A stretch of 64,000 nucleotides of DNA from Vishniacozyma victoriae (GCA_017654735.1 JADPYG010000092.1:1-64000), one strand, 5' to 3'; counted from the first letter of the stretch, positions 21,255 through 34,589 are shown. Notes: a model not told the origin generated them from the sequence alone. Numbers and translations: made by a program.

Positions 21255-23135
21255 ATGCCTGTAGCACCAAAACGCGGACCGTGAGTTAATAAGCCTCTGA
21301 TACAAGATTGATGATAGTGAAGCCAAGCTGTTTGGGCAAGTGACCGCCCTCACTTGTCTCATTCTCATCGCCTTGGTCACATGTATTCAATGGGCCAGAT
21401 TGACCACCAAGAAGAGACCTGGGAGATTTTTGGCCGCCGTGAGATATCTCTCGTATTCAAGAGTTCCGTACTTGGACCTCGCCTTGTCCCACGCAATTGT
21501 AAGGCATCTTTGAGTTTAGCCAGTCGCTGACGCGCAGGCAATGCTTTCCATCTTCATCCCTCTCCTGGTCTACCTGCTGACTGCGGAACAATATTACCGG
21601 GAGGGCAAATGGTCACCTTTAGGTCTGCGGGCTGGATATATCGCTGCCGGTCTCTTCCCATTCATATTCTCCTTTGGCAGCCGAATCAATCCATTCATCT
21701 GGATATCTAGAATCCCTCATGAGCGATGGATGATGTATCACCAATGGGGCGCAAGAGCTATTTGTACGTACTAGGGCAGTGACTAGGCTGAACAGCTAGT
21801 CCTGTTCTCCATGATCCATACCGGAACAATGCTTCGTTCGAAATGGGATACGATTGGAGAGCTTTGGCACAAGGAGGCAGTCACCTCGCGATATTTCACG
21901 AAAGACGCTCGATTGGCCAACGGCACTGTTGCCATCGTGTTGATGGCCTGGATCGTCTTCTCGAGCTTCGCCAACTTCCGTAAACTGTATGTGTAACGCC
22001 AGATACTCAGCTGACTCGACTCGCAGATCCTACGAGTTCTTTGTTATTCAGCATGTCGTGACTGTGATCGGCCTCCTCATCAGTCTGGTCGCACATCTGC
22101 AGGTTGACCTGGAACAGGGCATCAAGTACTTTTACGCCAGTGCTGCTGTTTGGGGGTTCTCTATCTTGGTCCGAGTGTCGATCACCTTGATATCACTAGT
22201 CGGGATTGGTCGGTTCAGGGGTGAAGCTACCATCCAGGAGCTCCCGGGTGGGGTCACAAGAGTCGATATTCGAACGACTGGTCGGCACGCATGGCAAGCT
22301 GGCCAGCATGTCTACCTGCGTCTCACAAAATTGAACCCATTCGTAAGTCATAGCCATGATCGAGTCATGCCGCTGACGACAGCAATCGCACCCATTTACC
22401 ATCGCCTCTACCGCAAACCCAGACCATACGCATCATACGTTGTCGCTTCGTATCAAGACTCGGGACGGGATTACCCAAAAGTTGGCGAAACGAGCTGGAA
22501 CCAGTGGAAGTACCGCAGTGGTAGTCGAAGGTCCTTATGGGGGCATGGAGGAGCGCCTTTCGCGCTTCGATGACGTTCTCCTCATCGCCGGCGGAGTCGG
22601 AGGTACCTTTGTTTGGCCGATCGCGGAGCAGCTGACCCGCATGAAAAAGCCATTCCGGATGGTCTGGTCAGTCAAATCACAAGGTGCGTACTTGCCTAGC
22701 TACATATTACTAACAGTTTCAGAAGCGTCCACATGGTTTGGCGATAGCCAGGCCGATACGACGAATGTACAAGTGCACATCACGGACTATGGGTCCGATC
22801 AGAAACCCCCTAATTCGCCAGGGGAGAAGGATGGGGATTCTAGCCTTGGAGATAACGGAAAGTCGATTGGCAAAGCGATGGCCCGACATTATGGCCGGCC
22901 CGATGTACCACGAATCGTCAGAGAATTTGGGCGCGATGCGACCGATCGATCTCGGGTCGCAGTCATTGGTAAGTATAATCTCATATGTCTGGCCTTGTTG
23001 ACACGACCAGCTTGTGGCCCAGCGTCTTTGATCACCGAAGTAGGACAGGGATGTAGAGAGGTACAATGGTGTATAGCGACTGATCGATATGAGCTTTCGG
23101 AAATGTGGCTTCATCGCGAGACGTTCAGCTGGTGA
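21255..23135 (+). CDS. Ferric-chelate reductase (FRE family, NADPH oxidase fold)
   Basis: Eight or nine exons, about 520 residues. After a first TM and a cytosolic segment, the haem domain shows two H-x13-H pairs: one from YHQWGARAI to SMIH (restored by splicing out about 21763-21798) and one from IQHVV to LVAHLQ. Then come a FAD-binding HPFT block, a GPYGG pyrophosphate loop after VVVEGPYGG, LIAGGVGGTF, and the NADPH-binding CGP near the C-terminus. FRE enzymes carry electrons from cytosolic NADPH across the plasma membrane to reduce Fe(III) and Cu(II) for uptake, or to free iron from siderophores. The window also has a siderophore transporter, so it plausibly belongs to the same iron response. 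Confidence 0.9.
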
Positions 23136-23680
23136 GCTAGGAATATGCATGAATACTTTCCTCAACGAGGCATCTCTTCTTCACCGTCGTCGCCACATCG
23201 CTGCGCCGTCCGGGCGAGTGACGTGACCGGAGCCGTTCGGTTACCAATGGCTAGTCGGCTAAACCTGTTGCTGATTGCCGCTTATGTTGTGCCAGTACGG
23301 CTGCGATACATACATGACATGCATGTTGCCCCACCTTGGCTCCCTTGGTCTTGCCCGCTGTAGCTGGTCGGGCGATAGATCGAGTTCCCGTATAATGGAA
23401 AGAGTGAATTTAGAGTTGGAAGTGGAGCGCCGAACACGTCGGAAGCGCCGGAGAACACCGACATCCTGATCGAAAACATTAAAGTGGGGAAATCATGATT
23501 CGCCGTAGGAAGAGAGGTGACGGATCTTAGGTGGATTATGTCAGGATTATTCGATACTTCCACATCCATGGCGCACTTTGCCGCCAGGGAAGTGGGGCAG
23601 CCTCAGGAGTCGGCTTATAACCTCGAGGTTGAGCTGGCTATCGACTCGTCCCTTTTTCAGCTTCACTATCTACTGACAAC
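23136..23680. promoter_or_regulatory. Intergenic region upstream of a sugar MFS gene
   Basis: 545 bp between two plus-strand genes. No gene or clear motif was recognised. Confidence 0.35.
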
Positions 23681-26105
23681 ATGAAGGAACCAGGACCTGA
23701 ATGGACACCCACTGAACTCCAAATGAAGTCCGACAAAGGTGTGACAGGAGAGATCCTCCACCAGGAAGACGCGAATGTCATACCGCTCGAGACAGACGAA
23801 GAACGAGACGCCCGGATCGCCGGTCGGGCGACACTTCAAATGCTCTATACGGTATGTCAAAGATCCGCTTGTTCGCCGAGGTCGATCAGTTCTGCAAAGA
23901 CCATAAACTAGAAGATCATCAAGAGATCTTCCGCAAAGGGGCTCTACTCGCTCAGCGACCAGACGATTGGGCACTTCTTGATGACCTCTCTGATGAGGAG
24001 AAGGCTCCCGCTAAATACGAGTGTGACCACAAGTGAGTATCGGGGCAGAACCACGACTAACAGCAGATGGCGGCTCACGAGAGGTCTTTGGTGGGTAGTC
24101 GCTGTGTGTGCGATTGGCGCCGCCGTTCAAGGCTGGGACCAGACCGGCAGTAATGGAGCAAGTGAGTCATACCTACTCCTCTAAGCTGAGGAACAGATCT
24201 CGGATTCCCTGAAGAGTTCGGTATGAACCGCGGCCTTGACGAGCCTAGTGGAGCTAGGGACCAGTGGCTATTGGGGCTGGTGAACGCCATACCGTACCTG
24301 TCGGCCCCGATCATGTGAGTCGTGTGATCAACGATAAGCTGACTGGCCAGAGGGACGTGGTCGGCTGACCCGCTCAATCAATACTTTGGTCGCCGCGGAG
24401 CAATCTTTGTATCTGCCATCGGCACGTCTCGTGTCACTTGTCATGTGTATCGATCCTAATACGTAGTGCTTATCGCGACCCCGATTGCCATGGCGTTTAC
24501 GCATACTTGGCAAGAACTGCTAATTGTTCGGATCGTCTTTGGTTATGGCATCGGTCTGAAAGGTGCAACAGTAGCTATCTACTCGGCCGAGGTCGCTCCC
24601 ACAGTGATTCGAGGTGCTCTGGTGATGGGCTGGCAGCTATGGACTACCGTCGGAATTGTATTGGGATTCGGTAAGCTCGTACATTGCCATTACTAACGAT
24701 CAGCTGCAAACGCGATCGTTCGAGACTCTGGAGCTATCACCTGGCGGCTTCAGATTGGTTCAAGCTTCATTCCTGCCGTGCCGCTGGCTGTGCTCTGCTT
24801 TTTCGGACCGGAGTCACCTCGATGGTATATGCGCAAGGGCCGGATGGCAGAAGCATTTGTATCGATGGGAAAGTTACGAAATCATCCCATTCTAGCTTCG
24901 CGGGATTTGTACTATGCTTGGGTCCAATGGGAAGCTGAATTGAAGGTGAGTGAAGTAGATTGAGGATATATTGTTGATTGTGTCCAGATTCACGGCGACA
25001 AGTCCATGTGGAAGCGATTCACCGAGCTCTTTACCATACCTCGGAATAGGCGAGCCACATTGGCTGCGGCAACGCTTCACATTGGGCAGAATCTATGTGG
25101 CATCAACAGTAGGTCAGCATCGCGGGCGAGTCAAGCCGACATGCAGCGATCGCCTTTTACAGCTCCACTATTTTCGTGCAAGGCGGATCTACCGTCGAAC
25201 AAGCTTTATATGCGTCTTTGGGCTTCGGTAGGCTCGCGGTGCTCGGGTGCTCTACAAGCGCTAATCTCCAGGCCTCCTCAACTTCGTCTTCACTTGGTAA
25301 GAATGTCATCGGATGCACAATCTGATTCTAGACCCGCTGTGTTCACTATCGACACGTTTGGTCGACGCGGTCTTAATCTGACCATGTTCCCAAATATGGC
25401 TTGGGCCTTGTTTGCAGCTGGTAAGGTGCCGAGACTTCCTTGTTGATGTGTAGGTATGGCCTACTACATCGAGGACACGACAATTCGACCTGGAATCGTT
25501 GCAATGTACGCAGAAAAGAAAGCACGGTTTGGCCTGACTTTAGGTTCATTTATGTTTACACTATCTTTTACTCGAGCGGAGAAGGGCCTATCATCTTTAC
25601 CTATTCCGCAGAGGTGTTTCCTCTTGCTCATCGAGAGCTCGGTCAGGCGTTCCCGTTTGTCTAGCTTCATGTCTTTCTTTGGTTTCACGACTAATAACAA
25701 CAGCGTGTCGCTGAATTACTTCACCAACTTCCTTCTGAGTTCAGCGGTATGTGTCCTTACAAAAGCCAGGCTATACTGATATCAGTTTCCGTTTCAGCTT
25801 CGGAACATGGGTGGAGCCGGTACTTTCGGGTTTTACACCGGAACGAACCTATTGGCCTTTTTCTTCACCTTTCTCTTCATGCGAGAGACGAAACAACTTT
25901 CACTCGAGGAACTGGACCAGGTGCGTGGTTTTAAGCCATATGAGCTGATTCCGAGGTCTTCTCGGTCCCTACGAGTACGTTCATAGGTTACCAGACTAAG
26001 ACCTGGATCCCGTGGTTCGTAAAGAGGTACTTGTTTTGGCAAAAGGGAGCTGTACTCGAGCCCCTTTATTACCAGGACAGGGCTATCAGAACCACCGCCG
26101 CTTAG
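23681..26105 (+). CDS. MFS sugar-porter family transporter
   Basis: About a dozen exons, about 560 residues. A long cytosolic N-terminus contains [22 protein letters not shown], a block typical of a fungal sugar-porter subgroup whose members are poorly characterised. It is followed by [15 protein letters not shown] (TM1), YFGRRGAIF (loop 2), [25 protein letters not shown] and GQNLCGIN (TM7). Then come [24 protein letters not shown] and [12 protein letters not shown], and the tail VFSVPT...YQTK...KRYLFW with EPLYYQD, which is diagnostic for the subgroup. One intron (24422-24466) appears to use a GC-AG boundary. Substrate unknown. Confidence 0.88.
24422..24466 (+). other. Probable GC-AG intron in the sugar MFS gene
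   Basis: The exon ends ...GCC ATC G and the intron would start GCACGT and end TACGTAG, with a CTAAT branch-like site shortly before. Only this join restores the family frame and residue spacing between GAIFVSAI and [10 protein letters not shown]; the canonical GT choices nearby shift the frame. Confidence 0.55.
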
Positions 26106-26299
26106 GTCAGACGTGTCACCTACGGTATACAATCAACATGGTCTTCTTTGTACCAATAGGTGAGGGAGAAAGAAGCCCTGCAACGTCTCCCAACATGTAT
26201 TGAATCTTTGTTCATAACTTCTTTCCCACTTTCTATTTAGTACCCAGCATTCTCGTTCGTGATTTCCCTTTCAGATTCCGACTCGCTGCCCATCTCACT

Positions 26300-27633
26300 C
26301 TAGTTGTGGTAAACCCCAGTGAAACCCAGCACAATCGTCTCGCCTGCCTTGGCGAGGTACGAAGTTGCCTTGGTTTGCTGCCACGTCTGCTTGAGCGTGG
26401 TGAATTCTGCTTAATCAGCCACCTGACGAGAAAAAGCGTAACGACTTACCACCCATTGTTGGAACAGGGTGACCACCTCGCTCAAACTCGTTCTGGGTAT
26501 AACCCTCCCTCCGTAGTACTGGGCTATCGATAGTGTTCAACTTCAAATCGTTCTGGGGTCGAGCGAAGTAGAGTAGACCAAGTCGATCGACATGTCGCTG
26601 ATCTTTGGGAGGGAGTGACACCTGTACATCAGCAAGGGCTAATTTCTTAACCCGTGACCTACTCTGTGAACGGTGGACTTGATGTAGTTTCCAGTCAAGA
26701 ACGACAATGCGTCACACGTGTTGACGGTGAGACTTCCATCCAGAGGCTTAGCCCACTTCCAGTCTCCCGTCTTATGGTCCTTGATCTGAAGCGCAGCGAC
26801 TGGTTGGCGGAAAAGGAGAGTCAATGTGCCAAGGTCGGTATGCCCATATGACCATAGACCGTCACCCTTGGCCAGCGATTCCTGCTCCTCGGGAGAGAAC
26901 TTGCCATATTTCATATATCGTAGATGGTCCTCGGAATTGTTTTCGTATTGGTGGAGCTTGACAAAGAAGTCTTCAGGAAGCTCCAAGGCGATGGCCAGCA
27001 AGGTGTGTAGTGGGTCCAAGAGTTTCTCGTGGAGTGACTAGATGGTCAGTGAAAGAATTGTGGCATGACGAACTCTAGCAAATCGCTCAATCTCGTCAAG
27101 GTTATCCTTGATAAGCTGGGGGTATTCTTGGGGATGGAAGCCGTCAAACTCTGAATGTCAGTCCGATAGCGAGGCTGTACGTGCTTGGAATGTTGTAGAC
27201 TTCGACCTTGTCCTTGATACCTCCGCTCAGTACACGTCTGCCAGCAGGTCGATAGCCATTGTACTCTCCCTTGTCGAGGTCGGGGACGTAGCTAATGGTC
27301 AGAAAAAGGACTTACTTGCAAGGGAAGACTCACTTTAACTTTTCCTCAAGAGGAAGCTCGTAGAAAGCTTGACCCAATGCAAATTGCCGGTCGACCTCCT
27401 CTTGCGGGATGCCATAGCCTGTAACATAAAAGAAACCTTTTGTCCTGACAGCTTCTATAAGCTGCTTGGCAAGCGATTCCTTCCCACCCGGCAAGTGAAA
27501 CTTGGAGAGGTCGATATTGGCAACTACACATCAGAATTTGCTACGAGGGATACTCACGGTCTGCCCAGTCGAGATTCTCCTTGGTCTCGGCGACGTGCGA
27601 GTACTGGTATAGTAGGGGTGTTGCAACGGGCAT
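26300..27633 (-). CDS. 2-oxoglutarate-Fe(II) dioxygenase (isopenicillin-N-synthase-like fold)
   Basis: Several exons, about 350 residues, the normal size. The DIOX_N part contains FHLPGGKESLAKQLIEAVRTKGFFYVTGYGI and the catalytic part has WSYGHTDLGTLTLL (H-x-D iron ligands). NTCDALSFLTGNYIKSTVHRV supplies the distal His, and RLGLLYFARP the Arg region that binds 2-oxoglutarate. The C-terminus ends with GFTGVYHN after an intron. Relatives in fungi include thymine 7-hydroxylase, gibberellin and flonicamid-type oxidases and many secondary-metabolite enzymes; the substrate is not predictable. It is divergent from a pantothenate/vitamin-type permease, which may supply its substrate. Confidence 0.86.
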
Positions 27634-28176
27634 TGTAATTCGTTATTGCAAGAAGAGTGTGGTAGACAAATTAGGCCTTGATACTTACTTATACACTCGG
27701 AGGTGTGGAGGTCGACCCTACATCACACAATGTAGTCAGCAGAGCACGCCGCCGGCTTGTGATCTCATCTATCGTGCTTTCAAAATGATATGGCGACATT
27801 GTAAGTCGCACTACGGAGAAGGCCGATGACATACTTGCCGAGTAAGGGGAGAGGCCGGATTTATACCGGGTAAATTCGGTGCCAGTCTACGTTCTCATCG
27901 TTTCCGCTAGCTCATTACTCATTCTTGTTCTAGATCACCCAATGCAAGACATGTGCAAAAGGCGGACTTGGCAGCCGAAGGTGACTGGAGACAGTCATCT
28001 TGTTCACTACCGAGATGCTACACGATTGGTCACAATGGGCGATACCGCGGTCTACGCGACATGGCGACATTATGGCGTCAATCTCTCGCTTCCACCTGAG
28101 AAGAAGATGATAAGGTGACACTATAAGTGGACATGACGTGCAATTTGCGCAACACTCACGCCCCCTTCACAAGAGA
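27634..28176. promoter_or_regulatory. Divergent promoter region, 2OG oxygenase / MFS permease
   Basis: 543 bp between two start codons on opposite strands. Open frames here are small and unsupported and no strong motif was recognised. Confidence 0.4.
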
Positions 28177-30212
28177 ATGTCTTCATTCATCGGGCGAATC
28201 AAGCAAAACAAGATAGGATCGGTGGTGGTGTCGGTATTCGATTGGTACCGTGAGTCCGTAAAGTGTCTTGAGGAGTAAAAGGCTTATTCACATAGCTTCT
28301 CATCACCCCGCCAAGGAAAGAAGGCTGCTGCGAAAGTTAGACCTCGCTATTCTAGTCTTTGGATGTTTGAGTTGTAAGTGCACCCCCGGTGAGAGTGGGA
28401 ATGCTGACGGCTTCAGTTTTTTGTCGCGTACGCGCATCCCTGTCTACACTGTGTTTTGCTGATGAGACAGTTCTTGGGCCAAAAAAACATCACAAATGCC
28501 TATGTGTCAGGGATGCGGGAAGACCTCAATGCTTTCGGGAACGAGCTCAATTACTACAATGTCGCATGTAAGTCCCTTTCGCCAAACTAGACCCAATGCT
28601 GATGACAGACAACACCGCATGTAATTGTCATTCACTTCCCAGAGGCGACAGCTGACCCTTATAGACGTCCTTGGACAGGTTCCGCTCATGACACTACAGA
28701 CTAAAAAGAAGATGTGAGTACGTGACAAGGCATCAACGCTGACATGCAGTGCGCCTTTCATGTTGCCAACTCTGCAGATACTATGGGCCATTATCGCGTT
28801 CGCTCAGTCCACCGTGACCGAGAACTGGCATCTATACCTATTGCGAGCCATCACCGGATTCCTCGAGGCCTCGTCATTTGGAGGCACCCATTTGATTCGT
28901 AAGTCCTTTTGGCGACAGATGATCACTCGCTGATCACCTAGTTGGAAGTTGGTTCAAAGGAGACGAGTTGTTCAAGAGGGCTGGAGTCTGGTTCATGGGG
29001 AATTCTCTGGGATCCATGTTTTCTGGATACTTGCAAGCGTGAGTCATGTAGCTTATTCCGACAATGAGCTGATTTAAGTGCGGCTTATCGAAATCTGAAC
29101 GGCGTTTACGGTCGAGCAGGCTGGAGATGGCTGTTTATTATCCGTAAGCCCAGACCCTCTCCTAGGTGACTGCGACTCACAGCTGACCCGTCGCAGAAGG
29201 TATCATCACTCTGCCCATCACGTTGATCGGTTTCGCGTTCTGGCCTGGTCTTCCATCCAGCCCTAAACGATGGTACTTTACCGAGGAAGAACATGATATA
29301 GCGACCCGGCGGATTCATCACGTCGAGGACGACGGTATTACCTGGAAGACGTTCAAGCATACGGTCTCGAGACCCATGTTTTGGATCTGTGTACCTTGTT
29401 ACATGTACGTACCATCATGCCAGTCCCGCTGATACCTAGTATGCTGGTACAAGCTCACTACTGGACCGGCTACATGGCTCTCTGGCTTCGATGGGCAGGA
29501 TACTCTATCGAGCTGGTCAATATCTTACCTACCTTCATAGACCTGTTGAGAGCCCTGAGTAGCTGGCTCGGGACGACTTTGGCCGGTTGTCTTAGTTTGA
29601 GAGGCTTGTGGACGTTTCAAGCTGTACGCCCACGGCTCATAAATGGCTCGGTCGCTTACGTATAGTCCTTCGTCCTCTTCGCTACGATCGTTCTGGCGAT
29701 CTGGACGGTACCCGATGGTCTGAAGTTTTGCGCCTTCTACTTTGGCGGTTTCAGTGGTATGGCATCGCCTATCCTGTACTCGTTCGTCAACAGTCAACTT
29801 AAAGAAAACTACGGCGAGCGCGGTCGCAAGTCCCTCCATATTATCACCTGAATGCGGCTAACATTCAGTGGTCATCAGCTCAATGATGACATTCGGTTTC
29901 TGCTCGCAGATCTGGGTACCTCTCTTTACTTTCCCCACGGTACAAGCACCACGATTCCCACATGGATATCCTGCAGTGGTAGTCTTCGAGGTTGCCATGT
30001 GGAGTATACTCATGTTTGGAGTGTGGTACATGGCCAGATGGAAACTGCGGAATCCTGACGTCGAATCGATCACGGCAACTGCTACCGATCAGAGCTCGAG
30101 TCAGGGAGAGAGCTTGGATGAAAAGGATGAAAAGGACGAAAGTGCTCCTTCCACACCGGTCGAGACGCAGGCGGTGCTGGCATTGGTCTCGACTAGGGAG
30201 AGTAGGAGGTGA
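28177..30212 (+). CDS. MFS permease, pantothenate/vitamin-type (Fen2/Liz1-like ACS subgroup)
   Basis: About a dozen exons, roughly 490 residues. The early motif [20 protein letters not shown] is the hallmark of the Fen2/Liz1/Vht1 branch. It is followed by [28 protein letters not shown] (TM4-5), [31 protein letters not shown] and the C-terminal half with [12 protein letters not shown]. The tail after the last TM is acidic and Ser-rich. Known members carry pantothenate, biotin or nicotinate with protons, but many fungal paralogues have unknown carboxylate substrates. It is head-to-head with a 2OG oxygenase. Its tail faces the next ACS permease 120 bp away. Confidence 0.86.
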
Positions 30213-30332
30213 GATGGGAATGAAGAAGGACGTATCACAATTGCAGCCGACTCATAGGTCATATTTTGGCGAAAATATACATTATCAACTTTGCTGACCG
30301 CTAACATTTACCTAACAACGACTTTCCTCTAC

Positions 30333-32504
30333 TCAAATAATTTCTGTTCCTTTTACACTGACCGTCAGTACTGAACAATGACATGATGAAGGACCCATAC
30401 TCAAGTACCTGAAATGCAGGTTTTGCTTGTCCGTCATGTCCTCGTAAGTGATGACGTTCGGGTCGTATCGCACATCGCCCTCGGCAAACTTCTTGTCTCG
30501 AAGCTTGTTTGGGATGACGAACGCCAATCGGAGGACAAGGATGACAACGATCTGAGTGTAAGTTTATCAAGCGGGATCCGAAAGACGACATACCTCGGCG
30601 ATACGGGAGATCATGCAGACGATCACACCGGTTGTGTAGTGAGGTGCTTGAGATTCGAAGAATGCGTATGGACCGATCACATTTCCAAGTCCGACACCAA
30701 TGAAGACGAGTGCTGAGGCGACCTGGACAGTCAGCTTCTTGGAGTCCTCGGTTCATGAGGCGTTACTCACCATCTTCTTGGTGTTTCCTCCCACGTTACC
30801 CGTCACAAGAGAGAGGGATAGCGAGAAGGTAGCATTTGAGGCTCCGGTGAAGTCTAGCAAGATTAGCAGTGACGATATTTCAGATGACGATGACTCACAG
30901 TATCCTACGAGCTTAGTACCCTGGTTGGTACCGTACGCCATCATGGCGAACCCTGTGTCGTTAGCTACTATCGCTCAGGTGGGAAGCTATGTACATACCG
31001 GCAACGGTAAACAGCAAGATGCCGGCCATCAGATATGTTCGAATGTTGAGATGATGAGTCTTGTGATTGACATAGATGGAGATCACGCTACACGGTCAGG
31101 GGGAGATCGGGAAGATGGTATGTGTCGCTCACATAAAGATGGTCTGACTGAGACCATAAGGGATCTGAAGTAGGGTGGTGTTCAAGGTATTGAACCCGAA
31201 CCCTCGAGTCATGAGCGTACCAAAGTTGGAAGTTCCACCGTTTGGGATGTTGGCAGTGAGTCCCAAGAGGAAAAAGAGGTAGGTTCGGATGTCGAGCACA
31301 GACTCTTTAATCTGGATCATCAGTTCCAACAATTTTGGCAACAGATTTGAACTCGCCTGGTCCCACTTGAGCTGTCTTTTCTCGACTGCATGGTAATCCT
31401 CTCGCTTTCGAGACATGATGACAATCTTTTCCTCCCGGGTGAACCTCTTGGTGGTGTATGGACTATCGGGGATAATGAATGCCATGACGATACCCCACAC
31501 GGCACATCCTGCTCCGATGATGATGAATTCGAATCTCCATGCTGCGATTGATGCTTCGATCTGACCAATACCATAACCGATAAGACCACCGAGTCCAATA
31601 CCAACACCCTGGGACGCGTACCAAGTCCCGATAACGATGGGTTGCTGGATTCGGGTGAACCACATTGCAGTGATTGCCACTATGTAGTCAGTGATCAGGC
31701 AAAGATGTGTCGTGGAATCCCTGCCGTACTGAATGCGGGCTTCGCTACTGCTTCGAAGGCACCACTGATAAGCCTAAGAATGACCATATCTTTGAAGTCT
31801 TTGGACCCCCCTTGAGCGATAAGGAAGACACCCCACAAGAAAATCTAAAATATTAGCAAAAATGGCTCAGCTGGCCGGAGTTTCTTTTGTCGGACTGACA
31901 TTGAGACCAAGGTACTTTGATAGCGGGAATTTGGCCATGAGGAGATTGCCCGGTAGAGCCCAGAGCAGCCAACCAACGTAGAATATAGAGGACAAAGTCG
32001 AATATTGGGTTCCAACAAGGTTTAGGTCTTTTCGGATACCGAACAAGGCGGCGTAGGATAGTGTACTGCAAATCAGCTCAGTGGGCTATGTATCGGTGAC
32101 ATGTATGTATGAAGGTGACTCACGTCTTGTCGATGTAATAAAAGATGTAGTCGATACACAGGGCTGGAACGATCATGATCCAAAGCTTCTTTTCGAGCTA
32201 TCTGATTAGCCCTTCCCCTGTAGTAAAAAACCTGACTCACTCGCTTGACTTGAGCAGGGTCCAGTGGAGTCTCGTCTGCGATAGCAACATCTCGAATAAA
32301 GTTGTATGAAGGGTTACGTTTGAGAAGTCTTCGCATTCCTGTTCGCGAAAGTTCCGGATTTTCTTGATCATCGTATGCGATATCCCTCAAACCCTTCTTG
32401 CCATCTTCAGCCTCTTCGACATGTTCAGAATACTCTTTCTCGTCATCTCGGTTGATGAGAATGGGGTCGTCTGCAATGTGGATCTCTTTCGTCTGAGGTG
32501 CCAT
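30333..32504 (-). CDS. MFS permease, anion:cation symporter family (Dal5-like)
   Basis: Multi-exon gene, about 530 residues. A 100-residue acidic N-terminus precedes KKLWIMIVPALCIDYIFYYIDKTTLSYAALFGI, whose DKTTLSYAA form is typical of the allantoate-permease group. Next are LVGTQYSTLSSIFYVGWL, MAITAMWFTRIQQPIVIGTWYASQG (TM5), PDSPYTTKRFTREEK after TM6, and TGNVGGNTKK, a strong Dal5-group signature. The C-terminal tail reads DMTDKQNLHFRY. The exact end is uncertain: the frame stops at 30333, but a possible last intron would move the stop to 30301. Substrates of the group include allantoate, ureidosuccinate and dipeptides. Confidence 0.85.
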
Positions 32505-33790
32505 GATGATTGGTGATGAACATTCATGAGAACATTCGGCTTTATGTACAAGCAGACATGATTCTGGGGTAGGTGGATACCGTATGGAGATCCACATGTT
32601 GGATCCTGGAGAAAGTCTTGGCATGTGGATAGATTCCTTCTGGCGAAGGCCCTCGTGCTTGGTGTCGGCTCTGTTTCATTGTCTTGGCACCGTTCAAGGC
32701 GGATGGATACCGCTCTATTTGGTCTGATCCACCGGGATGTGTACCCATGATCGGACCGCAGAACGATATCCACCTCAATCAATGCTGGATCTGCAACCCT
32801 TTCCCGCAATCCTTTGTCTCTCATAGTTGCGATAATCGGCTGCGTCCTAAGATATGGCAATCGGTCCAGGCGGATCGTGTCATTCGACGAAACCATCATA
32901 ATACAGCAGTGTCATCAAGCAACTGTTCGTACTAAACGTCATCCTAAATGTATATGAGCATCAGTTTGAGAGACAGCACCTAGACCTTCTTTTGATCAAA
33001 TCGCATACGGCAGTTGGAAAAAGGCTCCATTGGCAACCTCCACCGGTTTCGCTTCTACACATTAGCCGAGGTGCTCAAGAACATTCATGCATTCTTCAAA
33101 CGCAACTTCGTGGATGCTTAGGTGACGTCAACAGAGTATTGGATGGGGTGTAGCCATGACAAATTGGACGCTTTGAACTAAACTGTTGCGTGCATAGCCA
33201 CCACGCCCCTCTGCCGATCGCTGACTTTTCCTCATGCCGAATATTCAGCCTTACGATCGCTTACTCGATAAGCGATGTGGTCCTTGGATGAAGCACTGCG
33301 CATCAGCCCACTCGGCAGGACCCAAGACCCAAAGACTTGCTGAAAACGCCCAAGACATCGTGGCGTGGCATAGCCTAGCTGCGAACTAAAGGACCACGAT
33401 CGGAAACCAATGACGCCGAGCGCCGGAAATCGCGCAATCGATCTTTTGCAAAGGTATACATGAACGCTTGAAATAGCTCCCAAACGCAAGTAATGACACG
33501 AGTCCCCCATTATCAATATGGGTCAGCCAATGAGAGCCATTGCATTACACATGTTCCGGGGTGATTAAGGGGAAGATTGAGGTACAAGATCTACAGCACC
33601 GCTTTATCATTCTCAAAATAGCATTTGACCCTTCCAATTGCGATCGGCGTTCCTAGGCACATCGTACAACGATTATGTCAATGACACGATGTTGTCTTGG
33701 ATACATGCTATATATAAACCCTACATAAAATATACCTTCGAACTGCAAGAGACAATCGCGCTTTCTCACTAGTCAACATCTCTCGATAAA
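32505..33790. promoter_or_regulatory. 1.3-kb divergent intergenic region
   Basis: The longest gene-free stretch of the window, between the start of the ACS permease and the start of the b561 gene. A TATATAAA box lies at 33711-33718, about 75 bp before the b561 ATG. Open frames are short with no family resemblance. Confidence 0.45.
33711..33718 (+). promoter_or_regulatory. TATA box of the b561-like gene
   Basis: TATATAAA, the canonical TATA consensus, about 75 bp upstream of the start codon and in the right orientation. Few other promoters in the window show so clear a TATA box. Confidence 0.5.
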
Positions 33791-34589
33791 ATGTCCTACG
33801 AACAGCCCGGCGAACAAGAGTCACCACAATCGGCGCCTCTCGAAGGAGTCTTGATCGCCCATGTCGTTTGCGGAGCAGCTGCTACGCTCGTCCTCCTACC
33901 CTTTGGAGTGCTCATTCCTCGATATGCACGAGCACTCAGTACTGGTCGATGGTGGTTCACTCTTCATATGGCGGCTCAGATAATTGGGATCATCCTAGCT
34001 CTCATCGCTCTTGCGACTGGGTTTGCCCAGGGAGGCGCAGATGGAGCTGCTCATCCTGTGAGTTCTGATCAAAAAGCTACAGACACTGACGATAATAGGG
34101 ATTAGGAGTCGTGCTCGCGATCGGTCTTGGAATCCAAGTCTTGCTCGGCCCCTTCATTCATTGGTACAAAGGAAGATTCCACCCCGCTGTCGCAAAGTCC
34201 GGAAGAGGATATTTACACTTCGTACATATCGGTCTCGGTTTGATCGTCATTATCGTAGGATGGGTCACGGCTATTACCGGTACGTAGCTCACCTCCGCAT
34301 ACAAGAGGGCTCTACTGATCACCAGGCTTCCTGCAGGAATGGTCGGGGGAGAATGCCGCTGGGGAAGGGAAGTTCATCATGGGTTGGAAAATCGTTCTTG
34401 GAGTCTTGATCGGTGTAAGTCCATCCGCAAGTTTGAAGTCAGGGACTGATCATACAGGTCTTTGGACTCGCCTACATCATCGGAATATCCTTTTTGCGTT
34501 CCAAGAGAAGTCATCCCGATACAATTCTCGACCAACCCGGAGCCGAGTACAACCAAATGAAACCTATCACTCAGAGGGTCAATGCTTGA
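33791..34589 (+). CDS. Cytochrome b561-like membrane protein
   Basis: Four exons, about 215 residues. Five or six TM helices carry conserved histidines in b561 order: IAHVVCGAAATLVLLPFG (TM1), WWFTLHMAAQIIG (TM2), GPFIHWYKGR and GRGYLHFVHIGLGL (TM4). The spacing and the LPFG after TM1 match stand-alone fungal b561 domain proteins, which bind two haems and move electrons across a membrane. No DOMON domain is attached. The tail is hydrophilic and ends QRVNA. A link to iron reduction is possible given the ferric reductase 10 kb away, but not shown by sequence. Confidence 0.78.

Noticed and set aside
32505..33790. Candidate gene in the 1.3-kb gap
   Set aside because: Looked on both strands for exons with splice signals and domain motifs; only short unrelated frames were found.
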